A DNA stretch of 64,000 nucleotides. It comes from Pelomonas sp. Root1237. GTDB taxonomy: Bacteria > Pseudomonadota > Gammaproteobacteria > Burkholderiales > Burkholderiaceae_C. The stretch's first letter is position 1; each line of letters begins with the position of its first letter. The notes beneath the pieces were generated by a model that saw only the letters and a list, made by a program, of their open reading frames with translations, ran no database searches and had not been told where the DNA came from. The translations under genes and the position numbers were made by a program. Shown piece after piece: positions 46,723 to 55,652 of the stretch. The stretch spans positions 21,763 through 85,762 of the forward strand of contig NZ_LMDK01000001.1 of assembly GCF_001425055.1 (NCBI RefSeq), in the 5' to 3' direction.

Positions 46723-49013
46723 GGCCTCTCCTCCACGATGGGCAGGGGCGTGATGCCGCTCATGCGCGCTGTCACGATGTCCAGCACCGAGTGGAAGTCT
46801 TCCGCTTCGGACAGCGCGTCGATGCCCGCCTCCACCGCCTCCACGAAACCGCAGTGCTCGGTCAGCCGCACCGTCTCGATGGGCACCAGGCGCCGCGCGC
46901 GGATCAGCTGCCTGACCTCGCGGTAGGGGGCATTGCCGATCGCCTGCCAGGCATAGCGCTGCAGGCTGGCGGAGGAGTTGCGATCCGCGGCGCCGGCCAT
47001 GGCGCCATGCGCGCCATCGCCGCTGACCGCCAGATAGTCCGCCTGGAAGCTGCTGTGCCGCCAATAGCCCGGCAGCGCATGGCCGTTGAGCAGGAAGATG
47101 ACCGGGTAGACGTCGATCAGCTCCAGGCAGGCGGCAAACAGCAGGGCTAGGTCGATGCAGGTGCCGGCCCGCGCGCCAAGGATGGTGCTGGGCGTGCGCA
47201 GGCGCTGCGAATCGAGCTTGCTGCTGTACGACGGCGGCGGGTTGATATAGCCGAGCCGCCACTCATGCAGCAGGGCCGCCCAGATCGCCTGCACCTGCAG
47301 ATCGACCTCGCGCAGCTGTTCTTCGTCGGTGCTCGGCGCGGCCTGATAGCCCTCGAAACCGGCGCTGGGGTTGTCGCGCAGGATGCGCACATAGCGCTGC
47401 GCCAGTTCCACCGCGCTGACGACGGCCGGATCGCGCGGCAGCACGAAGGAAGGCAGCCACTGGCCGTCCTTGTCGTTGTCGCGCCACTGGTCCACCGGCA
47501 GCAGGCGCAGGCGATGGCTGTCGCGCGTCAGCACCTTGTCGTTGTGGCTGAGCTGGACCATCAAGGTGCTGTTGACCGCTTCCTGCAGCGAACGCATCAG
47601 CGCCGCGGTGAGCGGCACATGCACCTCGTTGCTCAGGTCAAAGCGCGTCTCGCTGGCCACGAAGCGCTTGCGCCAGCTTGCCTGTTCGGGCCCGAGCTGC
47701 AGCTCCACGTCGACGCTCAAGCCGTCCTCGGGCCCGGCGTTGCCACGCTCCACGACGATCTCGCTGAACAGCCGCCCGTTGTTGTGCAGCACCGCGTAGT
47801 TGAGCTCCTTTTCGGGCTTGGCCAGCAGGCGCGGCGGCGTGTCGGCCTCGCGCAGTTCAGCCGCGGCGGGTTCGCCCAGCGTGAATGCAGCCTCGTTCAG
47901 CGGCGCGCCCATCCACAGCGTGACGCCGGTGGCGCGCGTGGCTCTGGGCTCCTTGCGCGCGCGCAACCAGGCGCTCTCGAAGGCCAGCGGCAGGTTCCAC
48001 ACGGCCTGGTCGAGCTGGCCATAGACCAGCTCGAAGAAGAAGTCCGCCAGCTGGTCCTCGACCGCGTCCTGGAAGCCCACGGCCGACAGGGCCGCGCGCT
48101 CGGCCACGATGAGGGCCGCCGTGCGCGCCGCCGAGTTTTCGAGGCTGAGGGAGACGAAATAGGCGCAGTGCTCGCCCCCCGCCCCCAGCGCCTCGGCCAG
48201 CCGCTGCGCACCGACGACGGCCGCGCCGCCGCTCTCGCTGGCCAGCAGCATGCCGTCGGGCACGCTGGCCTCCTTGGCCAGCACGTCGTCCAGCTGCATC
48301 GGGCCGAATTCGGCCTCCACCACTTCGCCGTCCGGCACCAGGTCGCGCAAGGCCTTCAGGCCGGCCAGATTGTCGAAGCCACTCAGATGGATGAGGTCGG
48401 GCTGGTGCGCCTTCACGACGTCGTGCAGCTGTTGCCAGCTCGGGTCTTTCAACTCCATCAGCTGGATGTCGCCCAGCGCGCGTTTGAGCCGCTTGGTTTC
48501 CGCGCTGAAATCCCAGGTCTGCCGCAAGCCGCCGGGTGCGCTCTGCACATAGAGCAGGCTGCGCTGCCCGGGTTTTTTCCACCGGGCCGGGGCCTTGGGC
48601 ACCACTTCACGCATCACGGTGACGCGGTGGTTGTCCACATTGCGATAACGCCGCGTGGCCTTGGCCAGCAGGTATTCCCAGGGAAAGATGCGGCCCTGCC
48701 AGCCCTCGCGTTCCGACGCATAAGGCATGCGCACGACGACGCGCGGCGCGCGGGCCAGCGCCTCGAGGTCGGCGTCCTTCAGGCCAAAGCCCTTCAGCGT
48801 GCGGTTGGCCTGCTCTTCACGGCTGTTGCTGGCGTCACTCGAACTGAGCCAGCGTTCGCGCGCCCGCAGCACATAGGTCCAGCGCATGGCTTCGGTGTCG
48901 AGCCGGCACACGGGCACGCCCTCCTCGGGCTGGCCGCCCAAGGCGATCGTGCGGCCCGGAATGACCAAAGAGATCCGGGCCAGAACAGGATCAGTGCCTG
49001 CAGTCTTCGACAT
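46719..49013 (-). CDS. CHAT-like protease domain fused to a transglutaminase-like domain
   Basis: The 764-residue protein has no signal peptide. The N-terminal half ends in a CHAT (caspase HetF-associated with TPRs) domain: a histidine segment PDLIHLSGFDN (His209), then FVSLSLENSAARTAALIVAE and VGFQDAVEDQLADFFFELVY. The usual CHAT cysteine appears to be replaced (see findings). A beta-rich region follows to about residue 590. A transglutaminase-like core comes next, with AGTCIDLALLFAACLE (Cys619), LLNGHALPGYW (His645) and RLVPIETVRLTEHCGFVEAV. The last part resembles the transglutaminase-like region of DUF4011 proteins. GGAGG lies five bases before the ATG. It is probably a cytoplasmic effector or switch in a conflict or signalling system, and is coupled to the hydrolase downstream. 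Confidence 0.7.
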   Translation of the reverse strand: MSKTAGTDPVLARISLVIPGRTIALGGQPEEGVPVCRLDTEAMRWTYVLRARERWLSSSDASNSREEQANRTLKGFGLKDADLEALARAPRVVVRMPYASEREGWQGRIFPWEYLLAKATRRYRNVDNHRVTVMREVVPKAPARWKKPGQRSLLYVQSAPGGLRQTWDFSAETKRLKRALGDIQLMELKDPSWQQLHDVVKAHQPDLIHLSGFDNLAGLKALRDLVPDGEVVEAEFGPMQLDDVLAKEASVPDGMLLASESGGAAVVGAQRLAEALGAGGEHCAYFVSLSLENSAARTAALIVAERAALSAVGFQDAVEDQLADFFFELVYGQLDQAVWNLPLAFESAWLRARKEPRATRATGVTLWMGAPLNEAAFTLGEPAAAELREADTPPRLLAKPEKELNYAVLHNNGRLFSEIVVERGNAGPEDGLSVDVELQLGPEQASWRKRFVASETRFDLSNEVHVPLTAALMRSLQEAVNSTLMVQLSHNDKVLTRDSHRLRLLPVDQWRDNDKDGQWLPSFVLPRDPAVVSAVELAQRYVRILRDNPSAGFEGYQAAPSTDEEQLREVDLQVQAIWAALLHEWRLGYINPPPSYSSKLDSQRLRTPSTILGARAGTCIDLALLFAACLELIDVYPVIFLLNGHALPGYWRHSSFQADYLAVSGDGAHGAMAGAADRNSSASLQRYAWQAIGNAPYREVRQLIRARRLVPIETVRLTEHCGFVEAVEAGIDALSEAEDFHSVLDIVTARMSGITPLPIVEERP

Positions 49014-49040
49014 CACGCCTCCCAACATAGCGCCCCCAGA

Positions 49041-49096
49041 CCTGTCGCTACGCGCCAGGCCCCCGAGGGGGTCAAGCAAACTCGGGAGCGGCCCGT
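49041..49096. repeat. Possible degraded relative of the dispersed repeat
   Basis: The segment contains the palindrome CCCCGAGGGG and ends GGGAGCGGCCCG, like the outer end of the dispersed ~137-bp element, but the rest has diverged. It lies in the 147-bp gap between the CHAT gene and argC. Confidence 0.3.
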
Positions 49097-49160
49097 CGTT
49101 CGCTTGAGAGAGGCGTCATCCTATGTCGCCGGGCCGGGCCTCAGCGCCCAGATTTCTGGT

Positions 49161-50108
49161 TCAGACCAGCCCGAGGCTCTCTTCCAGACCCAGGTGGACG
49201 TTCATGCTCTGCACGGCCGCGCCGCTGGCGCCCTTGCCGAGGTTGTCCAGGCGGCTCATCAGCAGCACCTGGGTGTCGGAGGCGAATACGAAGAGGTCGA
49301 CGCGATTGGTGTCGTTGCAGGCCTGCACGTCGAAGAAGCCGGCATCCAGCGCGGCCGCGTCGCGCAGCGGCTTCACGTTGATGAAACGCTCGCCCTGGTA
49401 GTGGGCGGCCAGCGCGGCGTGGACCTGCTCAGGCGTGGTGCCGGCCTTGAGCTGGCTCAGGTGCAGCGGCACGCTGACGGCCAGGCCCTTGTAGAAGCTG
49501 CTGACGATGGGCTGGAAGACCGGCGGCGTCGCCAGCCCCGTGTGGGCAGCCATCTCCGGCAGATGCTTGTGCTTGAGACCCAGGCCATAGGGCCGCGGCG
49601 CCTGCAGGTGGGCCGGCAAGGGCTGCTGCTCGTACTCGGCAATCATGCTCTTGCCGCCGCCCGAGTAGCCGGTGATGGATGTGGCGCTGATGGCGGCGTC
49701 CTTGGACAACAGGCCGGCATCCACCAGCGGGCGCACCAACAGGATGAAGGCGCTGGAATGGCAGCCCGGGTTGGAGATGCGCTTGCTGGCCTGGATGGCG
49801 CCACGCTGGCCCCTGGCCAGCTCCGGCAGGCCGAAGGCCCAGCCGGGCGCCGTGCGGTGGGCCGTGCTGGCGTCGATGAGGCAGGTACGGTCGTTGTTGA
49901 CCATGAAGGCGGCCTCGCGCGAGGCTGCGTCGGGCAGGCACAGGAAGGCCACATCGGCGGCGTTCAGCAAACGCGAACGCTCGGCCGGGTCCTTGCGCTT
50001 GTCGGCGTCGATTTTCAGCACCTCGATGTCGCTGCGGGCCGCGAGGTACTCGTGAATCCGCAAACCCGTGGTGCCTTCCTGGCCATCCACAAACACCTTG
50101 AACGTCAT
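49161..50108 (-). CDS. argC: N-acetyl-gamma-glutamyl-phosphate reductase, type 2
   Basis: The 315-residue protein is of the short, type 2 class (about 310 residues). It has an N-terminal NADP-binding region ([20 protein letters not shown]), the catalytic Cys116 in [15 protein letters not shown], and the histidine region [14 protein letters not shown]. It catalyses the NADPH-dependent third step of arginine biosynthesis. The start is at 50108, giving [10 protein letters not shown]. It is divergent from the small hydrolase gene, with a 51-bp gap. Confidence 0.93.
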   Translation of the reverse strand: MTFKVFVDGQEGTTGLRIHEYLAARSDIEVLKIDADKRKDPAERSRLLNAADVAFLCLPDAASREAAFMVNNDRTCLIDASTAHRTAPGWAFGLPELARGQRGAIQASKRISNPGCHSSAFILLVRPLVDAGLLSKDAAISATSITGYSGGGKSMIAEYEQQPLPAHLQAPRPYGLGLKHKHLPEMAAHTGLATPPVFQPIVSSFYKGLAVSVPLHLSQLKAGTTPEQVHAALAAHYQGERFINVKPLRDAAALDAGFFDVQACNDTNRVDLFVFASDTQVLLMSRLDNLGKGASGAAVQSMNVHLGLEESLGLV

Positions 50109-50159
50109 CGCCGCTGCTCCAACCGCTGAAAATCGAACTGTGCAGGATAAGGGCAAACC

Positions 50160-50699
50160 ATGAAATCTGAGCGTGTACTGCTTCTCCCGGGCTGGCAAAA
50201 CTCGGGCCCGGACCACTGGCAAAGCCGCTGGGAGCGGCTGCATGGCGACGAGCGCGTCGAGCAGCACGACTGGGACTGGCCCCGCCGCGGCGACTGGATG
50301 GCGCGGCTGGACGAGGTGCTGCTGCAGGACGACGCGCCGGCCCTGCTGGTCGCCCATTCCCTGGGCTGCCAGCTCGTCACCGCCTGGGCCGAGCATTCCC
50401 AGCACGTCGGCCGCGTGAAAGGCGCGCTGCTCGTCGCCCCGCCGGACACCGAGCGCGCGGACATGCCGCCCCAGCTCCACAACTGGCGACCCATCCGCCG
50501 CCCGCGCCTGCCCTTCCCCAGCATCACCGTCATCAGCAGCGACGACCCCTTTGGCGCCGCCGAGCGCAGCACGCAGATGGCGGCCGACTGGGGCAGCAGT
50601 GTCGTCATCGCCGGGCCGCGGGGTCATCTGAACGCCGAATCGGGCCTGGGCGACTGGCCCGAGGGACGGGAACTGCTGGAAAGCCTCGCGAAGCGCTGA
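50160..50699 (+). CDS. Small alpha/beta hydrolase (RBBP9/YdeN family)
   Basis: The 179-residue protein begins [20 protein letters not shown], the usual start of the YdeN/RBBP9 hydrolases. The nucleophile elbow is VAHSLGCQL, the acid is in [12 protein letters not shown], and the histidine is in [18 protein letters not shown]. It is cytosolic. It lies 15 bases upstream of parB and reads in the same direction, so the two may share a transcript. The substrate is unknown. Confidence 0.85.
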   Translation: MKSERVLLLPGWQNSGPDHWQSRWERLHGDERVEQHDWDWPRRGDWMARLDEVLLQDDAPALLVAHSLGCQLVTAWAEHSQHVGRVKGALLVAPPDTERADMPPQLHNWRPIRRPRLPFPSITVISSDDPFGAAERSTQMAADWGSSVVIAGPRGHLNAESGLGDWPEGRELLESLAKR

Positions 50700-50714
50700 A
50701 GGACAATCTGGCGC

Positions 50715-51608
50715 ATGGTCACGAAGAAACCCAAAGGCCTCGGCCTCGGCCTGGAGGCCCTGCTCGGCCCCAAGGTCAGCGAAGCGCCCGCCACCGACTT
50801 GCCCTCCACGCTGAAGCTCGAACAGCTGCAGGCCGGCAAATACCAGCCGCGCACGCGCATGGACGAGGGCTCGCTGTACGAGCTGGCCGAATCGATCAAG
50901 GCGCAAGGGATCATGCAACCGATCCTCGTGCGCCCGATCTCACCGAACGGGAGCGCGACCTACGAGATCATTGCCGGCGAGCGGCGCTTCCGTGCGGCAA
51001 AACTTGCCGGCCTGCGCGAGGTGCCGGTGCTGGTCAAGGCGGTGCCCGACGAATCGGCCGCCGCGATGGCGCTGATCGAGAACATCCAGCGCGAAGACCT
51101 CAACCCGCTCGAGGAAGCGCAGGGCCTGAAACGACTCACCGACGAGTTCGGCCTGACACATGAGCAGGCGGCCCAGGCGGTCGGTCGTTCGCGGAGCGCG
51201 GCCAGCAATCTGCTGCGTCTGTTGAACCTTAGCGCGCCGGTGCAGAACATGCTGATGGCGGGCGACCTCGACATGGGCCACGCCCGCGCGCTGCTGCCGC
51301 TGGATGGCGCCACGCAGATCACCACGGCCAGCGAGATCGCGGCCAAGAAGCTCAGTGTGCGTGAGGCCGAAAAGCTGGTCGCCAGGCACCAGGGCGCCGG
51401 CCGCCAGGCGCCGCTGCTGCGCGTGAAGAGCGACAAGAGCCGCGACGTGCTGCGGCTGGAAGAAGAGCTGGCCGACGCTTTGGGCGCGACCGTCGAGGTG
51501 CGCGTGAAGAAGGCAACGAAGCGCGGCGGCCAGAGCGGCGAACTGGCCATCCATTTCGACTCGCTGGACGCCCTGTCCGGCATCCTCGACAAGCTGCGCG
51601 GCGCCTGA
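50715..51608 (+). CDS. parB: Chromosome-partitioning protein ParB (Spo0J)
   Basis: The 297-residue protein begins [18 protein letters not shown], the typical ParB N-terminus. It has an N-terminal CTP-binding domain with [12 protein letters not shown] and [21 protein letters not shown] helix-turn-helix domain follows ([20 protein letters not shown]), then a C-terminal dimerisation domain. It binds parS sites (29838, 30026 and 30931 here) and slides as a CTP-dependent clamp. parA lies 18.8 kb upstream rather than next to it. The gene is followed by a copy of the dispersed repeat. Confidence 0.95.
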   Translation: MVTKKPKGLGLGLEALLGPKVSEAPATDLPSTLKLEQLQAGKYQPRTRMDEGSLYELAESIKAQGIMQPILVRPISPNGSATYEIIAGERRFRAAKLAGLREVPVLVKAVPDESAAAMALIENIQREDLNPLEEAQGLKRLTDEFGLTHEQAAQAVGRSRSAASNLLRLLNLSAPVQNMLMAGDLDMGHARALLPLDGATQITTASEIAAKKLSVREAEKLVARHQGAGRQAPLLRVKSDKSRDVLRLEEELADALGATVEVRVKKATKRGGQSGELAIHFDSLDALSGILDKLRGA

Positions 51609-51650
51609 GCTCGCGTCGCCGCATTCGCGGTACCGGAGACATGTGCCTGC

Positions 51651-51787
51651 GGGCCGAGCGCCGGGCCGCTCCCTAGCCGGCCCGCTCCGGCGATGTGCTT
51701 GCCGGCCGAGCCGGCAAGCATCGCCGTCCCCTCGGGGGACCGACTAGGCAAGCCTGCGTTCAGCAAGGCGGGACTGGGCGAGGGGCT
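51651..51787 (+). repeat. Dispersed ~137-bp repeat, copy 3 (full length)
   Basis: The element runs from GGGCCGAGCG to CGAGGGGCT. The hairpin at 51689-51725 has arms GGCGATGTGCTTGCCGGC and GCCGGCAAGCATCGCC around a 3-nt loop. GTCCCCTCGGGGGAC follows. It lies 42 bases after the parB stop. Confidence 0.85.
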
Positions 51788-52251
51788 CCATCACTGCAAT
51801 GCGGCGGCGTCTGACAAGACGCTGCCGGCAGGCGCTCAACACTAGGTGCGCAGTAACGATGCCCGCGTGGTCCAACAAGGATGGTGATGCATCCGTGACG
51901 CGCGCCACTCTCGCTACAGTTCTTCACCGACAGCTTTGTCTGCGGCCCGCCACAAGCCCCCCGGGTTCGTGTGGTTTGCCCGAAAAGTGCCAGGTCTTGC
52001 CCAAACTGCGGGCGTATGCTGGCCCGGCACCCTGTCAACGGAAAACTGCGTTGGTTTGTTGGTGGTCGTGTTGATGGGCAGATAGCGGCTTATTCTTGAG
52101 ATTGACGAGCAGTCGGCGGCGCCAAGCTGCTGATCAAGCGAGTGGAGAGTTCTGATGACGCCTTGCAGTTGAGGCGCGATCAGAACCCCCCAGTCCCTCG
52201 GGCACGGATCGTGCCTGCGGCCCTGTGGAGTTCAAACCGCAGGAGGTCGGC
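51788..52251 (+). other. 464-bp intergenic region upstream of prkA
   Basis: No convincing gene is seen: short open frames have mixed third-position composition and no ribosome-binding site. It should hold the promoter of the prkA operon. A possible -10 TATTCT at about 52090 has only a weak -35. A strong AGGAGG site at the right end belongs to prkA. Confidence 0.6.
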
Positions 52252-54174
52252 ATGGACGTCATCAGCCATTTCGCAGCGCGCTTCGAGCGCAGCAAGGTCG
52301 AGGAGCTCTCGCTGGAGGACTACCTCGCAGAGTGCAAGAAAAACCCACTGGCCTACGCCACGGCTGCCGAGCGCATGCTGCAGGCCATCGGCGAGCCGCA
52401 GATGCTCGACACGCGCAACGACCAGCGGCTGTCGCGCCTGTTCGCCAACAAGACCATCAAGATCTACCCGGCCTTCGCCGAGTTCTATGGCCTGGAAGAG
52501 GCCATCGAGCAAGTCGTCTCCTATTTCCGCCATGCCGCGCAAGGGCTGGAAGAGAAGAAGCAGATCCTCTACCTGCTCGGGCCCGTCGGCGGCGGCAAGA
52601 GTTCCATCGCCGAGCGGCTCAAGCAGTTGATGGAGCATGTGCCCTTCTACGCGCTGGCCGGCTCGCCGGTGAATGAGTCGCCCCTCGGCCTCTTCGACCT
52701 CATCGAGGACGGCCCGCTGCTGGAGCGCGACTACGGCATCCCGCGCCGCTACCTGAACCGTGTCCTCAGCCCCTGGGCCGTCAAGCGCCTGGACGAGTTC
52801 GGCGGCGACATCCGCAAGTTCAAGGTCGTCAAGCGTTTCCCCAGCGTGCTCAAGCAGCTCGGCGTGGCCAAGACAGAGCCGGGCGACGAGAACAACCAGG
52901 ACATCAGCTCGCTGGTCGGCAAGGTCGACATCCGCAAGCTCGAAACCTATGCCCAGGATGACCCCGACGCCTACAGCTACAGCGGCGGCCTGTGCCTGGC
53001 CAACCAGGGCCTGCTCGAATTCGTCGAAATGTTCAAGGCGCCCATCAAGGTGCTGCACCCGCTGCTGACCGCCACGCAGGAAAGCAACTACAAGGGCACC
53101 GAGGGCTTCGGCGCCATCCCCTTCGACGGCATCGTGCTGGCGCACAGCAACGAGAGCGAGTGGAAGACCTTCCGCAACAACAAGAACAACGAGGCCTTCC
53201 TCGACCGCGTCTATATCGTCAAGGTGCCCTACTGCCTGCGCGTCAGCGAGGAGGTCAAGATCTACGAGAAGCTGATCCGCGGCTCGTCGCTGTCCGAGGC
53301 CAAGTGCGCACCGGGCACGCTGAAGATGATGAGCCAGTTCGCCGTGCTCACGCGCCTGAAGGAGCCCGAGAACTCGTCGCTGTATTCCAAGATGCAGATC
53401 TACGACGGCGAGAACCTCAAGGACACCGACCCGCGCGCCAAGAGCTACCAGGAGTACCGCGATTACGCCGGCGTTGACGAAGGCATGAGCGGCATCAGCA
53501 CGCGCTTCGCCTACAAGATCCTGTCCAAGGTCTTCAACTTCGACTCGGCCGAGGTGGCGGCCAACCCGGTGCACCTGATGTATGTGCTGGAGCAGCAGAT
53601 CGAGCGCGAGCAGTTCCCCAAGGAGCTGGAAGAGAAATACGTCAGCTACATCAAGGAACAGCTGTCGCCGCGCTATGCCGAGTTCATCGGCAAGGAAATC
53701 CAGACCGCCTATCTGGAGAGCTACAGCGAGTACGGCCAGAACATCTTCGACCGCTACGTGACCTACGCCGACTACTGGATCCAGGACCAGGAGTACCGCG
53801 ACACCGACACCGGTGAGGTCTTCGACCGCGCGTCGCTGAACGCCGAGCTCGAGAAGATCGAGAAGCCGGCCGGCATCTCCAACCCCAAGGACTTCCGCAA
53901 CGAGATCGTCAACTTCGTGCTGCGTGCGCGCGCCAACAACGCGGGCAAGAACCCGCTGTGGACGAGCTACGAGAAGCTGCGCACCGTCATCGAGAAGAAG
54001 ATGTTCTCCAACACCGAGGAGTTGCTGCCTGTCATCAGCTTCAACGCCAAGGCCAGCGCCGAGGACGCCAAGAAGCACGAGAACTTCGTGCAGCGCATGG
54101 TGGACAAGGGCTACACGGCCAAGCAGGTCAGGCTGTTGTGCGAGTGGTACTTGCGGGTCCGCAAGAGTTCTTGA
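52252..54174 (+). CDS. prkA: PrkA-family serine protein kinase (YeaG)
   Basis: The 640-residue protein matches YeaG/PrkA in length (E. coli YeaG is 644). It has an N-terminal AAA-type region with Walker A LLGPVGGGKSSIAERLKQ (about residues 107-124) and a C-terminal kinase-like domain. It acts with YeaH in stress and stationary-phase adaptation. The start at 52252 (MDVISHFAARF) follows AGGAGG by six bases. It is the first gene of the prkA-yeaH-spoVR operon. Confidence 0.95.
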   Translation: MDVISHFAARFERSKVEELSLEDYLAECKKNPLAYATAAERMLQAIGEPQMLDTRNDQRLSRLFANKTIKIYPAFAEFYGLEEAIEQVVSYFRHAAQGLEEKKQILYLLGPVGGGKSSIAERLKQLMEHVPFYALAGSPVNESPLGLFDLIEDGPLLERDYGIPRRYLNRVLSPWAVKRLDEFGGDIRKFKVVKRFPSVLKQLGVAKTEPGDENNQDISSLVGKVDIRKLETYAQDDPDAYSYSGGLCLANQGLLEFVEMFKAPIKVLHPLLTATQESNYKGTEGFGAIPFDGIVLAHSNESEWKTFRNNKNNEAFLDRVYIVKVPYCLRVSEEVKIYEKLIRGSSLSEAKCAPGTLKMMSQFAVLTRLKEPENSSLYSKMQIYDGENLKDTDPRAKSYQEYRDYAGVDEGMSGISTRFAYKILSKVFNFDSAEVAANPVHLMYVLEQQIEREQFPKELEEKYVSYIKEQLSPRYAEFIGKEIQTAYLESYSEYGQNIFDRYVTYADYWIQDQEYRDTDTGEVFDRASLNAELEKIEKPAGISNPKDFRNEIVNFVLRARANNAGKNPLWTSYEKLRTVIEKKMFSNTEELLPVISFNAKASAEDAKKHENFVQRMVDKGYTAKQVRLLCEWYLRVRKSS

Positions 54175-54196
54175 TCTCGTACGCCCAAGGAACACA

Positions 54197-54271
54197 GCCA
54201 CAGAGACACAGAGGCACAGAGGAATGCGTTTCCTGCCCCATGTGTTCTCTGTGTCTCTGTGCCTCTGTGGC
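54197..54271. repeat. CACAGAG/CTCTGTG imperfect inverted repeat, copy 2
   Basis: The left arm is GCCACAGAGACACAGAGGCA plus CAGAGGAA. The right arm is its inverse, ending CTCTGTGCCTCTGTGGC. A ~17-nt loop separates them. It lies in the 115-bp gap between prkA and yeaH and is nearly identical in arms to the copy at 31012-31077. Confidence 0.85.
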
Positions 54272-54289
54272 GTTGTTTGGATTGATTGA

Positions 54290-55570
54290 ATGTCGCTCCA
54301 GCAAATCATTGATCGCCGGCTGTCGGGCAAGAACAAGTCCATCGGCAACCGTGAGCGATTCCTGCGCCGCCACAAGGAGCAGATCCGCGAAGCGGTGAAG
54401 CGCGCCGTCGACGGCCGCGGCATCCGCGACATGGAGCGCGGCGAGGATGTGCACATCCCCAAGAAGGACCTGAGCGAGCCCGTCTTCGGCCATGGCGACG
54501 GCGGCGTGCGCGAGGTTGTGCGGCCGGGCAACCAGGAGTATGTGAAGGGCGACCGCATTGCCAAGCCCAAGGGTGGGCAGGGCGGTGGCGGCGGAGGCGG
54601 CGAGGCCAGCGACACTGGCGAGGGTGAGGACGACTTCGTCTTTCACCTCAGCAAGGAAGAGTTCATGCAGGTCTTCTTCGAGGACCTGGCCCTGCCCAAT
54701 CTCGCCCGCACGACGCTGGCCGACACGCCCGAGTGGCGCAGCCAGCGCGCCGGCTTCGTGTCTGACGGCACGCCCACCAATCTGCACGTCGTGCGCTCGA
54801 TGCGCGGCGCCCTGGGCCGGCGCATCGCGCTGGGCATGGACAAGCGCCGCGAGCTGCACGAGCTCGAAGCCCGCGAGCAGGAGCTGCTGAAGGAAGACCG
54901 CCCCGAAACGCCGCGACTGCTGCTCGAAACCCGTGAGCGCATCCAGCATCTGCGCGAGCGCCTCAAGGCCATCCCCTTCCTCGACCCCATCGACCTGCGC
55001 TTCCGTGCCCGCGTGCGCATCCCGGTGCCGACGACGCGCGCCGTCATGTTCTGCCTGATGGACGTGTCCGGCTCCATGGACGAAGGCCGCAAGGACCTGG
55101 CCAAGCGCTTCTTCATCCTGCTCTATCTCTTCCTGACGCGGCATTACGAAAAGATCGACGTCGTCTTCATACGCCACCACACGCAGGCGCAGGAAGTCGA
55201 CGAGCAGAACTTCTTCCACGCGACAGAGACCGGCGGCACCGTGGTCTCCAGCGCCCTGGTGCTGATGGAGCAGATCATCAAGGAGCGCTACTCGCCGACC
55301 GAGTGGAATATCTACGGCGCCCAGGCCAGCGACGGCGACAACTGGCACCACGACAGCGGCCGCTGCCGCGAGCTGCTGGCCGACAAGATCCTGCCGCTGT
55401 GCCGCTACTTCGCCTATGTGCAGGTAGCCGAACCCGAACAGAACCTCTGGGAGGAATACCAGAAGCTCAGCGAGGACGCCCGCCACTTCGCCATGCGCAA
55501 GGCCGTCGAGGCCTCGCAGATCTACCCCGTCTTCCGTGAGCTGTTCAAGAAGGAAGGGGCCTCCACATGA
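54290..55570 (+). CDS. yeaH: YeaH/YhbH family protein (DUF444)
   Basis: The 426-residue protein begins MSLQQIIDRRLSGKNKSIGN, typical of YeaH. A poly-glycine linker (GGQGGGGGGGEASDTGEGED) lies near residue 90. The C-terminal half contains a von Willebrand-A-like fold with a MIDAS-type motif MDVSGSMDEGRKD. It works with PrkA in the stress-response kinase system. Its stop is followed directly by a repeat copy and then spoVR. Confidence 0.93.
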   Translation: MSLQQIIDRRLSGKNKSIGNRERFLRRHKEQIREAVKRAVDGRGIRDMERGEDVHIPKKDLSEPVFGHGDGGVREVVRPGNQEYVKGDRIAKPKGGQGGGGGGGEASDTGEGEDDFVFHLSKEEFMQVFFEDLALPNLARTTLADTPEWRSQRAGFVSDGTPTNLHVVRSMRGALGRRIALGMDKRRELHELEAREQELLKEDRPETPRLLLETRERIQHLRERLKAIPFLDPIDLRFRARVRIPVPTTRAVMFCLMDVSGSMDEGRKDLAKRFFILLYLFLTRHYEKIDVVFIRHHTQAQEVDEQNFFHATETGGTVVSSALVLMEQIIKERYSPTEWNIYGAQASDGDNWHHDSGRCRELLADKILPLCRYFAYVQVAEPEQNLWEEYQKLSEDARHFAMRKAVEASQIYPVFRELFKKEGAST

Positions 55571-55573
55571 GGA

Positions 55574-55650
55574 CCGAGCGCCGGGCCGCTCCCAAGCCGG
55601 GCCACATCCCCTCGGGGGATCGGCCGACGTACTCGTTGGACGAGGGGCTG
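55574..55650 (+). repeat. Dispersed repeat, copy 4 (internally deleted)
   Basis: It keeps the outer ends (CCGAGCGCCGGGCCGCTCCC and GACGAGGGGCT) and the ATCCCCTCGGGGGAT palindrome, but the long hairpin is missing. It fits exactly between the yeaH stop (55568-55570) and the spoVR start (55653). Confidence 0.8.
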
Positions 55651-55652
55651 AC

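Noticed and set aside
47265..50129. A 954-codon open frame on the + strand across the CHAT gene and argC
   Set aside because: It spans the coding regions of two clear minus-strand genes and the gap between them, and its product shows no domain.
51799..52074. A 91-codon ORF between parB and prkA
   Set aside because: No ribosome-binding site, mixed third-position composition and no recognisable motif; it starts just past a repeat copy.
52180..54615. An 811-codon minus-strand open frame opposite prkA and the start of yeaH
   Set aside because: Both plus-strand genes are unmistakable. The antisense product is a leucine/valine-rich composition artefact that also reads through the CACAGAG repeat.
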